Origin: Flavobacteriaceae bacterium YJPT1-3
GTDB taxonomy: Bacteria > Bacteroidota > Bacteroidia > Flavobacteriales > Flavobacteriaceae
Assembly: GCA_029866965.1 (NCBI GenBank)
Contig: CP123444.1
Span: 2,645,501-2,709,500, forward strand
Direction of reading: 5' to 3'
Length of the DNA stretch: 64,000 nucleotides
Below, piece after piece: positions 43,707-52,479 of the stretch. Within the stretch, counting starts at the first letter, position 1. Each line of letters starts with the position of its first letter. The translations under genes and the position numbers were made by a program. The notes below the pieces were generated by a model, which was not told the origin of the DNA, ran no database searches, and worked only from the letters and a program-made list of their open reading frames with translations.

Positions 43707-43714
43707 TATTTTTG
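43707..43714 (+). promoter_or_regulatory. -7 box TATTTTTG before the YebC gene
   Basis: TATTTTTG fits TAnnTTTG, 19 bases before ATG 43734; the -33 region is weak. Confidence 0.45.
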
Positions 43715-43733
43715 ATCGGAAATAATTTTCAAT

Positions 43734-44465
43734 ATGGGAAGAGCATTTGAATTTAGAAAAGCGCGTAAAATGAAGCGCTGGGCGGCCATGAGTAAGGCCT
43801 TTACACGTATCGGTAAAGATATTGTTATGGCGGTCAAAGAAGGAGGTCCTGATCCGGATACCAATGCCCGTCTACGTGCCGTAATTCAGAATGCGAAGAG
43901 TGTCAATATGCCCAAAGACAATATCGAGCGTGCCATCAAACGCGCCAGTGATAAGAATCAGGGTGATTATAAAGAGGTTCTGTTTGAAGGCTACGCGCCA
44001 CACGGGATTGCCGTACTTATTGAAACTGCCACAGACAACAATACACGTACCGTAGCCAACGTACGCTCCTACTTCAATAAGTGTGACGGAAGTCTGGGAG
44101 TATCCGGTTCGGTGTCGTTCATGTTTGACCATACCTGCAATTTCCGCATCAATGGAGCCGATCTTGATCTTGAGGAGCTGGAATTGGAATTGATCGATCA
44201 CGGGGTGGAAGAAATCTTTGAAGATGAAGATGGGGTTATGATCTATGCACCTTTTGAAAGTTTTGGCGCCATTCAAAGCGAATTAGAGAGTCGGGATATA
44301 GAAATTCTATCCTCCGGATTCGAATGGATACCGCAAGTGACCAAACCCCTCTCCAAAGAAGAGGAAGAAGAAGTGAATGTCTTGTTGGAAAAAATCGAGG
44401 AAGACGATGACGTCCAGAATGTGTACCACACCATGCAGGAAAGCGAAACCGCGGAGGATTGCTGA
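43734..44465 (+). CDS. YebC/PmpR family protein (TACO1-like)
   Basis: The 243-residue protein has the YebC signature: MGRAFEFRKARKMKRWAAMSK, ARLRAVIQNAKSVNMPKDNI, then FEGYAPHGIAVLIE. It has the acidic C-terminal domain EEEEEVNVLLEKIEEDDDVQNVYH. Members are annotated as DNA-binding regulators and more recently as ribosome-associated factors helping translation of difficult sequences. It sits alone between pterin dehydratase and a KAS III-like gene. Confidence 0.95.
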   Translation: MGRAFEFRKARKMKRWAAMSKAFTRIGKDIVMAVKEGGPDPDTNARLRAVIQNAKSVNMPKDNIERAIKRASDKNQGDYKEVLFEGYAPHGIAVLIETATDNNTRTVANVRSYFNKCDGSLGVSGSVSFMFDHTCNFRINGADLDLEELELELIDHGVEEIFEDEDGVMIYAPFESFGAIQSELESRDIEILSSGFEWIPQVTKPLSKEEEEEVNVLLEKIEEDDDVQNVYHTMQESETAEDC

Positions 44466-44647
44466 ATTCTCAGTATATTCGAATTTCACTAAAGTATTCT
44501 CAAATATTGTTGCACTGGTTGCGATATTTCTATATCACCAAGCGGACACTTCGTTTATATCCGACTTATCCTTACCTTGCACTTTTCTAAAAGCTTTTTG
44601 GTCAAAATGACCCTTTTAGACAAGCTGAACCCGTTTTTGATCCCTTT

Positions 44648-45730
44648 ATGAGTCTCCCTATCTACAGCACTATCATTGGTACTGGAAAGTACATTCCCCA
44701 ACAAAAGATTTCCAATAAGCATTTTCTCCAGAACGAATTTTACGATACTACGGGCGAGAAATTGAAACGCGATAATCAGTATATCGTCGACAAATTTGAA
44801 GAGATCACGACGATCACCGAAAGACGTTACGTGAAGGACAATCTCAAAACTTCGGATATCGCCTATTTCGCGGCTAAAGACGCGATCGAAGACTCGGGTA
44901 TCGATCAGGAGACGCTGGATTACATCATTGTAGCACACAATTTTGGTGATATTACTCACGGGACCAATCGCAGCGATTTAGTGCCGACCCTCGCGGCTCG
45001 GGTAAAATTCAAATTGGCGATAGAGAATCCCGACTGTGTTTGTTACGATCTGCCTTTTGGCTGTCCCGGTTGGCTGCAAGGGATCATACAGGCTGATTAT
45101 TTTATCAAATCGGGTGATGCCAAGAATATATTAGTCATAGGGGCAGAAGTACTCTCGCGTGTCTGCGATCCACACGATCGCGACAGCATGATTTATTCGG
45201 ACGGGGCTGCAGCCACCATCTTAGCGGGTAAGCCCAGTGAAACACCTATCGGTATACTCGCTCATAAGACCCGTTCCGATACAGCGAAGCACGCCAATAT
45301 GCTCTTTATGGGTGACTCCTACAATGAGCAGGCGGAAGAACCTGAAAATCTGTATCTGAAAATGTTTGGTCGCCGACTCTATCAGTATGCCCTGGAAACC
45401 GTTCCTCTGGCGATCAAAGCCTGTTTAGAGAAAAGCGGTACGGACATTACTGAAATCAAAAAAGTACTTATCCATCAAGCCAATGGTAAAATGGATGATG
45501 CTATTTTAAAACGACTCTATGCCTTGTATGGAATCACGGAATCTCCTGAAGGGGTCATGCCTATGACTATTTCTTGGTTGGGGAATTCATCTGTGGCTAC
45601 AGTCCCTACCCTACTCGATCTGATTCTCAAAGGAGAAATGGAGGGCCACGAGATCAATCCTGGCGACAAGATCGTCTTTGCCTCCGTAGGTGCCGGTATG
45701 AATATCAATGCCGCTGTTTATCAAATGTAA
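44648..45730 (+). CDS. 3-oxoacyl-ACP synthase III-like enzyme (FabH family)
   Basis: This 360-residue thiolase-fold enzyme has the active Cys in DLPFGCPGWLQGI, His in IHQANGKMDD and Asn in WLGNSSVATVPTLLD, so the KAS III triad is complete. The start is SLPIYSTIIGTGKYIP. An insert (about residues 200-235) and the total length exceed typical FabH (about 320), as in flavobacterial FabH-like proteins that act outside core fatty-acid synthesis. The acyl substrate is unknown. It is convergent with the MFS gene (8-base gap). Confidence 0.9.
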   Translation: MSLPIYSTIIGTGKYIPQQKISNKHFLQNEFYDTTGEKLKRDNQYIVDKFEEITTITERRYVKDNLKTSDIAYFAAKDAIEDSGIDQETLDYIIVAHNFGDITHGTNRSDLVPTLAARVKFKLAIENPDCVCYDLPFGCPGWLQGIIQADYFIKSGDAKNILVIGAEVLSRVCDPHDRDSMIYSDGAAATILAGKPSETPIGILAHKTRSDTAKHANMLFMGDSYNEQAEEPENLYLKMFGRRLYQYALETVPLAIKACLEKSGTDITEIKKVLIHQANGKMDDAILKRLYALYGITESPEGVMPMTISWLGNSSVATVPTLLDLILKGEMEGHEINPGDKIVFASVGAGMNINAAVYQM

Positions 45731-45738
45731 ACGAAGGC

Positions 45739-47049
45739 TTACTCGACTCGCTTAGGCCGTGGAACCCGAAGTAGTAGCAGCACTCCTGCGACGAAGAACA
45801 CAATCAAGAACAAGATCGAATACCGCATACTGCCGGTGAGTTGCTCCACGTAGCCGTATAAAAACATGCCCAGCACGATCCCTATTTTTTCAGCAACATC
45901 GTAAAAACTGAAGTACGAGGTTGTATCCTTGGTTTCTGGAAGTAATTTGGCGTAAGTACTGCGCGCCAAGGCCTGGATACCCCCCATGACCAGGCCCACA
46001 AAACCGGCGGCGATATAGAATTGAACGGGAAGCACTACGAAATAGGCATAAATACAGATTAGAATCCATAGAATATTGATGGTGATCAAGGCCGGAATAT
46101 TCCCGATCTTAGCCGAAAGTCGTGCGGTGAGCTGTGCTCCTACCACGGCTACCAGCTGTATGAGCAATATGCTGGTGATCAAGCCGGTGGTTCGCTCGCT
46201 GTCAGAGCCCCATTCCAGTTCCTGTTCTCCAAAGTAAGCTGCTGCCAGCATGACGGTCTGTACCGCCATACTGAATACGAAAAAGGCAATCAAATAGCGC
46301 TTAAGGGCTAATTGCTGCTGAACTTCATAGGCTATGGATCTCAATTCGCGAAAGCCATTGGTCAATACACTTCGAGTAACCTTTTTACCGGTCTTATTGC
46401 CTTTGGGTAGATAGGCGTAGGTATACTGGCTAAAGCCGGCCCACCACAGGCCGGTAAGCACGAAGGACAGCTTTGTGGGAAGGGCTTCGCTCTCAAACCC
46501 CAAGGCCTCATGGCCTAAAATCATTCCAAGACACAAGACTAAAAGAATCACACTCCCTATATAGCCTAAGGAATATCCTTTAGCACTGATCGCATCCTGT
46601 TGTTCTGGATAGGCGATGTCGGGTAAATACGAATTGTAAAAGACCAGACTCGCCCAAAAGCCGACCAGGGCTAATAAGTAGCATAGTAAACTCAGGTAAA
46701 TATGTTCCAGACTGAACCAGTACAGCCCTATGGTACTGAAGGAACCTAAATAGCAGAAAAACTTCAGGAAGTTCAATTTGTTTCCCACATAGTCGGCGAT
46801 ACCGGACAGCAGGGGGGAAATGAATGAAACGATAAGGAAGGCAAGTGCAGTGGTATAAAATATCAAAGGGCTTCTCCTCAGCAGCACGCCAAACACCTCA
46901 ATCTCTTCGATTCCTGCACTTCGAAAAAGCGCACCGTAAAAAATGGGGAAAATTGCGGAGGCAATGACCAGGCTATACACTGAATTAGCCCAGTCGTAGA
47001 AGGCCCAGGCATGAAGCAGCTTTTTGCTGCCCTTTTTTAATTCTTCCAT
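45739..47049 (-). CDS. MFS transporter, UMF1/Atg22-like
   Basis: The 436-residue protein has about twelve membrane helices and the UMF1 start signature AWAFYDWANSVYSLVIASAIFP. GLVMGGIQALARSTYAKLLPE in the second half and a DISAKGYSLGYIGS-like loop also fit this family, which includes the yeast vacuolar effluxer Atg22. It may export amino acids or small metabolites; the substrate is not predictable. It follows the M48 gene on the same strand, after a terminator. Confidence 0.9.
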   Translation of the reverse strand: MEELKKGSKKLLHAWAFYDWANSVYSLVIASAIFPIFYGALFRSAGIEEIEVFGVLLRRSPLIFYTTALAFLIVSFISPLLSGIADYVGNKLNFLKFFCYLGSFSTIGLYWFSLEHIYLSLLCYLLALVGFWASLVFYNSYLPDIAYPEQQDAISAKGYSLGYIGSVILLVLCLGMILGHEALGFESEALPTKLSFVLTGLWWAGFSQYTYAYLPKGNKTGKKVTRSVLTNGFRELRSIAYEVQQQLALKRYLIAFFVFSMAVQTVMLAAAYFGEQELEWGSDSERTTGLITSILLIQLVAVVGAQLTARLSAKIGNIPALITINILWILICIYAYFVVLPVQFYIAAGFVGLVMGGIQALARSTYAKLLPETKDTTSYFSFYDVAEKIGIVLGMFLYGYVEQLTGSMRYSILFLIVFFVAGVLLLLRVPRPKRVE

Positions 47050-47060
47050 TGGCCTAAACT

Positions 47061-47091
47061 AAAAAAAAGCTGCTTATAACAAGCAGCTTTT
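47061..47091 (-). terminator. intrinsic terminator after the M48 protease gene
   Basis: AAAGCTGCTT and AAGCAGCTTT form a stem, followed on the minus strand by a run of T, between the M48 gene and the MFS gene. Confidence 0.85.
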
Positions 47092-47110
47092 CTTCAAATG
47101 TTTTTAGCTC

Positions 47111-47935
47111 TTACTTAAATGAAGTAACGCCAAATTTTTCAGCCTCAGCAGCCGCTACAGGTGCCAATTGCTGTAAATTCTGAATACGGGTTGACGTACT
47201 GGGGTGCGTACTTAACAATTGTGGCGGTTCCTGACCGTTCGAAGCCTCTTGCATACGTCTCCATAATTCCGCTCCTTCGTAAGGATTATACCCGGCAATT
47301 GCCGCAATGGTCAATCCGATTTTATCTGCCTCGTTCTCGTGCTTCCTGCTAAAGGGTAAGGTTCCTAATACCGTGCTCCCTACACCATACAATTGCATGA
47401 CTTGTTGCTGGCGTTGAGCATCTTCCCCTCCTGCAGCTACGGCCACTCCTACCGCACCTAACTGTTGCACTTGTGCAGCACTCATTCGCTGCGCCCCGTG
47501 ATTCGCCAGCGCATGTGCTAATTCATGACCCATCACGATGGCTAGTCCGGTTTCATCCTGGGTTATGGGCAAAATGCCGGTATATACCACGATTTTTCCT
47601 CCGGGCATACACCAGGCATTGCGAGCATCATCGCGAACTAGATTGTATTCCCAACGGTAGTCTTTAAGATATCCGGGGTATCCCAGTGCGGTCATGTAAC
47701 GCTCGGCCGCAGCGGCGATATTTTCTCCCACCCGCTTGACCATTCGGGATTCTTCAGTACCCGTAACTACTGGATTTTCAGCAAGAAACTGGTTGTACTG
47801 TTGAAAAGCCATTGGAAACAACTGATCGTTGCTTACAAAATTAAGTGTCTTTTCCCCGGTAAATGGACTGGTTTTACAGGCTACCACGAAGAGTAGCGTC
47901 AGAAATAAGGTCAGGTATTTGAATGATGGTCTCAT
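47111..47935 (-). CDS. M48 family metalloprotease, lipoprotein (BepA/LoiP-like)
   Basis: The 274-residue lipoprotein has a lipobox (FVVAC, Cys near residue 20), HExxH in MGHELAHALANHG, and the third zinc ligand in HENEADKIG. The layout (KTLNFVSNDQLFPMAFQQY before, LSTHPSTSTRIQNL after) matches the BepA/LoiP-type periplasmic M48 proteases that control outer-membrane protein quality. It has no TPR tail, unlike BepA. It is a monocistronic gene. Confidence 0.94.
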   Translation of the reverse strand: MRPSFKYLTLFLTLLFVVACKTSPFTGEKTLNFVSNDQLFPMAFQQYNQFLAENPVVTGTEESRMVKRVGENIAAAAERYMTALGYPGYLKDYRWEYNLVRDDARNAWCMPGGKIVVYTGILPITQDETGLAIVMGHELAHALANHGAQRMSAAQVQQLGAVGVAVAAGGEDAQRQQQVMQLYGVGSTVLGTLPFSRKHENEADKIGLTIAAIAGYNPYEGAELWRRMQEASNGQEPPQLLSTHPSTSTRIQNLQQLAPVAAAEAEKFGVTSFK

Positions 47936-48021
47936 GTGTTCTGTTTTAAGTTTCTTGAAAATACGAAACAGAACAACAGCATGAACCTATCTTAATTAAA
48001 CTTTAATAGGTCCTCTAAAGA

Positions 48022-50421
48022 TTATCCTAAAATGTGAATCTCACTGAATTCTTTAGAAACTACGAAGCTTCGGGCCTCTGCATCATACTTCAGTTTTTTT
48101 AGGTCAACAATGACATTATCCACCTCGATCTCTTTCACTTTAAACGGCAATCCGATTAACTTGATGCAAAAGTTCTCGTAGGTAGTCTCGTGTTTGCCTT
48201 GTTTGTGTTGTTGAATGATTACCTCCTTCTTCTTTCCGATGGCCTTGAGCGTACGATGACTGAAACGTCCTTTTTTATAATCATAACCATCCCCGGTATC
48301 CTCATAGACAAAAGACTTCTCCGTTCCCATACTGTAATACAAGTCTAAATTGAGTTCTTTGATCTCAATTTCCCCTACATATTGCTGTACCGGATACCGT
48401 GGAATGATCGCTCCTGCTTTAATGAATAAAGGCATGCTGTCAATATCGGCATCCACCCACATCTCTTTACCTCCTTCTATGAGGTGATGGTCCCAGTAAC
48501 TATACCAGTTCCCGCGAGGTACGTACATACGTCTACCCTTAGCATTCGGCTCTAAAATTGGACAGACCAACATCTGTTTCCCAAAAATGAATTCGTCAGT
48601 ACGATAATGCGTTTGTGGATCTTCCTGGTCAAAATACACCAGAGGCTTCAGCATAGGAGTACCCTCTTCACTATAATCATAGAACATGGTATAAATGTAG
48701 GGAAGCATGGTATAGCGCAGTTCAATGAACTTCCGACTGATATCGGTCACTTCATCATCAAAACTCCAGGGTTCCTGATCGCCATGATGTCCGGACGAAT
48801 GAACGCGGCACAAGGGATGGAATACTCCCAACTGAATCCACCGCGCAAAAAGTTCACCCGTGGGTTGTTCTGCAAATCCACCAATATCGGTGCCGGTAAA
48901 TGACATTCCGGAGATACACATCCGTTGCACTTGAATATTAGCCACCCAAAGATGTTCCCAGCTGGCTACATTATCGCCGGTCCACGAACTTGTATAGCGC
49001 TGAGCACCGCTGTAGGCTGACCGTGTGATCACGAACGGACGCTTGGGATAAGCGAAACGTTTCACCCCTTCATAAGTGGCTCGAGCCATTTGGGTTCCGT
49101 AAATATTATGGGCCTTACGATGGCTGCAGGGATGACCGTCATAATTGTGGCGTACATCATTAGGGAAGGTTTTGTTAGGGACTTCCATGACCGCGGGTTC
49201 GTTCATATCGTTCCACACCCCTTTGACCCCAATATCGTTAATCAATTCTTTGAACAGGCCGGCCCACCACTCGCGGACCTCAGGATTGGTGTAATCCGGG
49301 AAATTACAGTCGCCCGGCCAGACCTTACCCATCATGTAGGGCCCATCTGCACGTTTACAGAAATAATCGTTATCTAATGCCTCTTGATAAACCCAATAGT
49401 CCTTGTCGATCTTAATACCGGGATCGATGATCACCACCGTCTTAAAGCCATCATCCAGCAATTCTTTGACCATCCGCTTAGGCTCCGGAAAATAGTCTTT
49501 ACTCCAGGTAAAGCATCGGAAACCCTCCATATAATCGATGTCCAGATAAATGGCATCGCAGGGAATTTTAAGATCACGGAATTTCTGGGTGATCTCTTTC
49601 ACCCGACTCTCGGGAAAGTAGCTCCATTTGCATTGGTGAAAACCTAAGGTCCATAAGGGAGGTAATTCGGGCTTTCCGGTGAGGTTGGTATAATTTAGGA
49701 CCACCTCTTCCATGGTGGGACCATAGAAGAAATAATAATTCATTTCACCTCCCTGGGCCCAAAAACTGACCACATCCATGCGCTCACTGCAAAAGTCAAA
49801 GAAGGATCGGAAGGTGTTATCAAAAAAGATCCCGTAGGCTCGTTTTTGGTTGAGCCCTATAAAGAAAGGAACCGCTTTGTAGATCGGATCCTGATCCTTA
49901 CCAAAGGCGTATTGATCAGTAGCCCAATTCTGTACCCGTCTACCCCGTAAATTGGAGTGCATGGGTTTATCCCCCAAGCCGTAAAAGCTCTCCGCATGTT
50001 GAGCCTTTTTACTCATCTTGACGATATTCCCACCAAACTCGAAGCTTTCCTCAAAGTGAAAACCGATCTCGTCCTCATTGATGAGATGGCCATCCAAATC
50101 GAATATTTTGCTTTGCAAACTTTGCTTTTCAATTTTCAGCGTAAGCTTTGCTGTAGTGACGATGTAGAATTCCTTATTCTCTGTAAGTTCCAAATGATTA
50201 TATCCACCAATGGCTTCTTCGTCTATCGCATAGGAAAAGTCAGGCTCTAACTTGCCCATGGTACCGTATCGAAATCGAAAGACGCTGTCTCTGAGTACCG
50301 TAAGCTGAAGGACCACATCATTTTGCGTTCTGAAATACAGAACATCAACATCTTGTTCCACATCAACTACAGCGTTTGGAAATTGATTTCCTTTTTGCTG
50401 TAATTCAGTATTTATAATCAT
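48022..50421 (-). CDS. alpha-glucosidase, GH31 family
   Basis: The 799-residue protein has an N-terminal beta-sandwich, a catalytic TIM barrel with the nucleophile Asp in GVWNDMNEPAVMEVP and the acid/base Asp in SWTGDNVASWEHL, and C-terminal beta domains. PPLWTLGFHQCKWSYFPE is a GH31 landmark. No signal peptide is seen, so it acts in the cytoplasm. It likely hydrolyses alpha-1,4/1,6 glucosides released from glycogen or maltodextrin. It is the last gene of the GlgE-type cluster, 138 bases after glgB. Confidence 0.94.
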   Translation of the reverse strand: MIINTELQQKGNQFPNAVVDVEQDVDVLYFRTQNDVVLQLTVLRDSVFRFRYGTMGKLEPDFSYAIDEEAIGGYNHLELTENKEFYIVTTAKLTLKIEKQSLQSKIFDLDGHLINEDEIGFHFEESFEFGGNIVKMSKKAQHAESFYGLGDKPMHSNLRGRRVQNWATDQYAFGKDQDPIYKAVPFFIGLNQKRAYGIFFDNTFRSFFDFCSERMDVVSFWAQGGEMNYYFFYGPTMEEVVLNYTNLTGKPELPPLWTLGFHQCKWSYFPESRVKEITQKFRDLKIPCDAIYLDIDYMEGFRCFTWSKDYFPEPKRMVKELLDDGFKTVVIIDPGIKIDKDYWVYQEALDNDYFCKRADGPYMMGKVWPGDCNFPDYTNPEVREWWAGLFKELINDIGVKGVWNDMNEPAVMEVPNKTFPNDVRHNYDGHPCSHRKAHNIYGTQMARATYEGVKRFAYPKRPFVITRSAYSGAQRYTSSWTGDNVASWEHLWVANIQVQRMCISGMSFTGTDIGGFAEQPTGELFARWIQLGVFHPLCRVHSSGHHGDQEPWSFDDEVTDISRKFIELRYTMLPYIYTMFYDYSEEGTPMLKPLVYFDQEDPQTHYRTDEFIFGKQMLVCPILEPNAKGRRMYVPRGNWYSYWDHHLIEGGKEMWVDADIDSMPLFIKAGAIIPRYPVQQYVGEIEIKELNLDLYYSMGTEKSFVYEDTGDGYDYKKGRFSHRTLKAIGKKKEVIIQQHKQGKHETTYENFCIKLIGLPFKVKEIEVDNVIVDLKKLKYDAEARSFVVSKEFSEIHILG

Positions 50422-50559
50422 AGGTGTGTATTATGGAAAGTACAAAAGAAAGGCATCAAGCCTTCATTCAAAAAGTCTTAGGGGGGAAATTATTAACTAC
50501 AACGTTGCCTTAGCTTTTTATCGCTTTACCGCTTCGCTCTCCTTGCGGTCCTGAAGCTC

Positions 50560-52479
50560 TCAAGTTCGCTTTCGCGAAAGCGCAATCATGGCCAAAGGAG
50601 GTAGGTCCAGGACTACTGAATTGGCTTTTCCATTGGCCGTTATGGCTTCTGTCGTTATCTTTTTGTTTGCATACTGACCACTGCCGGCGTATTTCTTTTC
50701 ATCACTGTTGAAGATCACTTCTAAATGCTCACCAAAAGGAATACCTACGCGATAATTTTCGCGGGGCACCGGCGTGAAATTACAAACGACGACCACATAG
50801 TCCGATTCCTTATCTCCCTTGCGTAAATAAGACAACACCGAATTCTCATGATCGTTCCATTCGATCCATTCAAATCCGGAAGCATCGAACTGCCGCTCGT
50901 AAAGTGCCGGTTGCTGTCGATATAAGGCGTTGAGGTCTTTGACTACGGCCTGTACACCCTGATGAACCGGATATTCCAAGAGGTGCCAATCCAGGCTCTC
51001 TTTAAAATTCCATTCCGAACTCTGACCGAACTCACCGCCCTGAAACAAGAGTTTGGTGCCGGGATGCGTAAACATATATCCGTATAACAATCTCAAATTG
51101 GCAAATCGCTGCCATTCATCTCCGGGCATCCTTCCTAAAATGGACTGTTTGCCGTAGACCACTTCATCATGTGACAACGGAAGCATAAAGTTCTCCGTAA
51201 AGGCATAGGTCATACTGAACGTAATGTCATTCTGGTGATGTCGACGGTAGATCGGTTCCTTCTTAAAATACTCTAAGGTATCATGCATCCAGCCCATCAT
51301 CCATTTCATTCCAAAACCAAGTCCGCCCATAAACACTGGTTTGGAGACCATGGTAAAATTGGTGGATTCTTCAGCAATGGTCTGAACGTCAGGAAAATTA
51401 GCATAGATGGTTTCGTTGAGTTCCTTAAGAAAAGAGATCACTTCCAGATTCTCGTTCCCGCCGTATTCATTAGGCTCCCACTCCCCGTCTTCTCTGGAGT
51501 AATCTAAATACAGCATACTGGCAACAGCATCCACACGCAAACCATCAATATGATACTGATCCAGCCAAAAAAGAGCGTTGCTGATCAAAAAGGCGCGAAC
51601 TTCATTACGGCCATAATTGAAGATGAGCGATTTCCAATCCGGATGATATCCTCGGCGTCGATCGGGATGTTCGTACAAATGAGAACCGTCAAAGAATCCC
51701 AAACCGTGAGCATCCTCCGGGAAATGCGAAGGCACCCAATCCAGGATCACCCCAATACCAGCCTGGTGGAGTTTATCTACCAAAAATTTAAACTCGTCCG
51801 GATAACCAAAGCGAGCTGTTGGCGCAAAATATCCGGTCAGTTGATAGCCCCAACTAGGATCGTAAGGATATTCCATGATGGGCATGAATTCCACATGGGT
51901 AAATTTCATCTCCTTCAAGTACTTCACCAGATCTTCTGCCATCTCTGTATAGCTTAGGCTTCTGGATTGTCCATTCTCCACAATTTTCTTCCAGGAACCG
52001 GCATGGATTTCATAGACAGAGAAGGGAGCCTTTAGGCTGTTGTGATCTGCCCGGTTGACCATCCATTTCTTGTCCTTCCAACGATAATCGTCCTCCCAGA
52101 CCTCTGAGGCCGTCTTTGGGGGATGTTCGCAGCGTCGGGCAAAGGGATCTGCCTTTTCTGTTTTGACATCGTTATGATGTGATTGAATTTTATATTTATA
52201 GACCGTCCCTTTTTTCAGACCCGGAATGAATCCTTCCCAGATCCCACTTCCATCCCATCGTACATTTAATGAGTGTTCTCCTTCCAACCAATAGTTGAAA
52301 TCTCCAACCACACTCACCTGCTTGGCGCTGGGTGCCCAGACCGCGAAGTACACTCCCTGTTTCCCCTCATGTTCGACAAGGTGGGAACCTAATTTCTCGT
52401 AGAGTTTATAGTGTTTTCCGGCCTTAAAAAGATCGATGTCAAAATCGGTGAAAAGACTGTGCGCTTGAACGTTGTTCAT
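50560..52479 (-). CDS. glgB: 1,4-alpha-glucan branching enzyme
   Basis: The 639-residue GH13_9 enzyme has an N-terminal CBM48-type domain (GVYFAVWAPSAKQVSVVGDFNYW), the barrel with nucleophile Asp in DGLRVDAVASMLYLDYSR and acid Glu in TIAEEST, and LPLSHDEVVYGK. It makes alpha-1,6 branches on the glucan made by GlgE. The start overlaps the maltokinase stop by four bases, so the genes are coupled. The last codons contain an exact copy of the dispersed palindrome (ALSRKRT). Confidence 0.96.
   Translation of the reverse strand: MNNVQAHSLFTDFDIDLFKAGKHYKLYEKLGSHLVEHEGKQGVYFAVWAPSAKQVSVVGDFNYWLEGEHSLNVRWDGSGIWEGFIPGLKKGTVYKYKIQSHHNDVKTEKADPFARRCEHPPKTASEVWEDDYRWKDKKWMVNRADHNSLKAPFSVYEIHAGSWKKIVENGQSRSLSYTEMAEDLVKYLKEMKFTHVEFMPIMEYPYDPSWGYQLTGYFAPTARFGYPDEFKFLVDKLHQAGIGVILDWVPSHFPEDAHGLGFFDGSHLYEHPDRRRGYHPDWKSLIFNYGRNEVRAFLISNALFWLDQYHIDGLRVDAVASMLYLDYSREDGEWEPNEYGGNENLEVISFLKELNETIYANFPDVQTIAEESTNFTMVSKPVFMGGLGFGMKWMMGWMHDTLEYFKKEPIYRRHHQNDITFSMTYAFTENFMLPLSHDEVVYGKQSILGRMPGDEWQRFANLRLLYGYMFTHPGTKLLFQGGEFGQSSEWNFKESLDWHLLEYPVHQGVQAVVKDLNALYRQQPALYERQFDASGFEWIEWNDHENSVLSYLRKGDKESDYVVVVCNFTPVPRENYRVGIPFGEHLEVIFNSDEKKYAGSGQYANKKITTEAITANGKANSVVLDLPPLAMIALSRKRT
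50568..50581. repeat. dispersed palindrome GCTTTCGCGAAAGC at the 3' end of glgB
   Basis: This exact copy ends the glgB coding sequence and is read as Leu-Ser-Arg-Lys on the coding strand. Confidence 0.9.
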
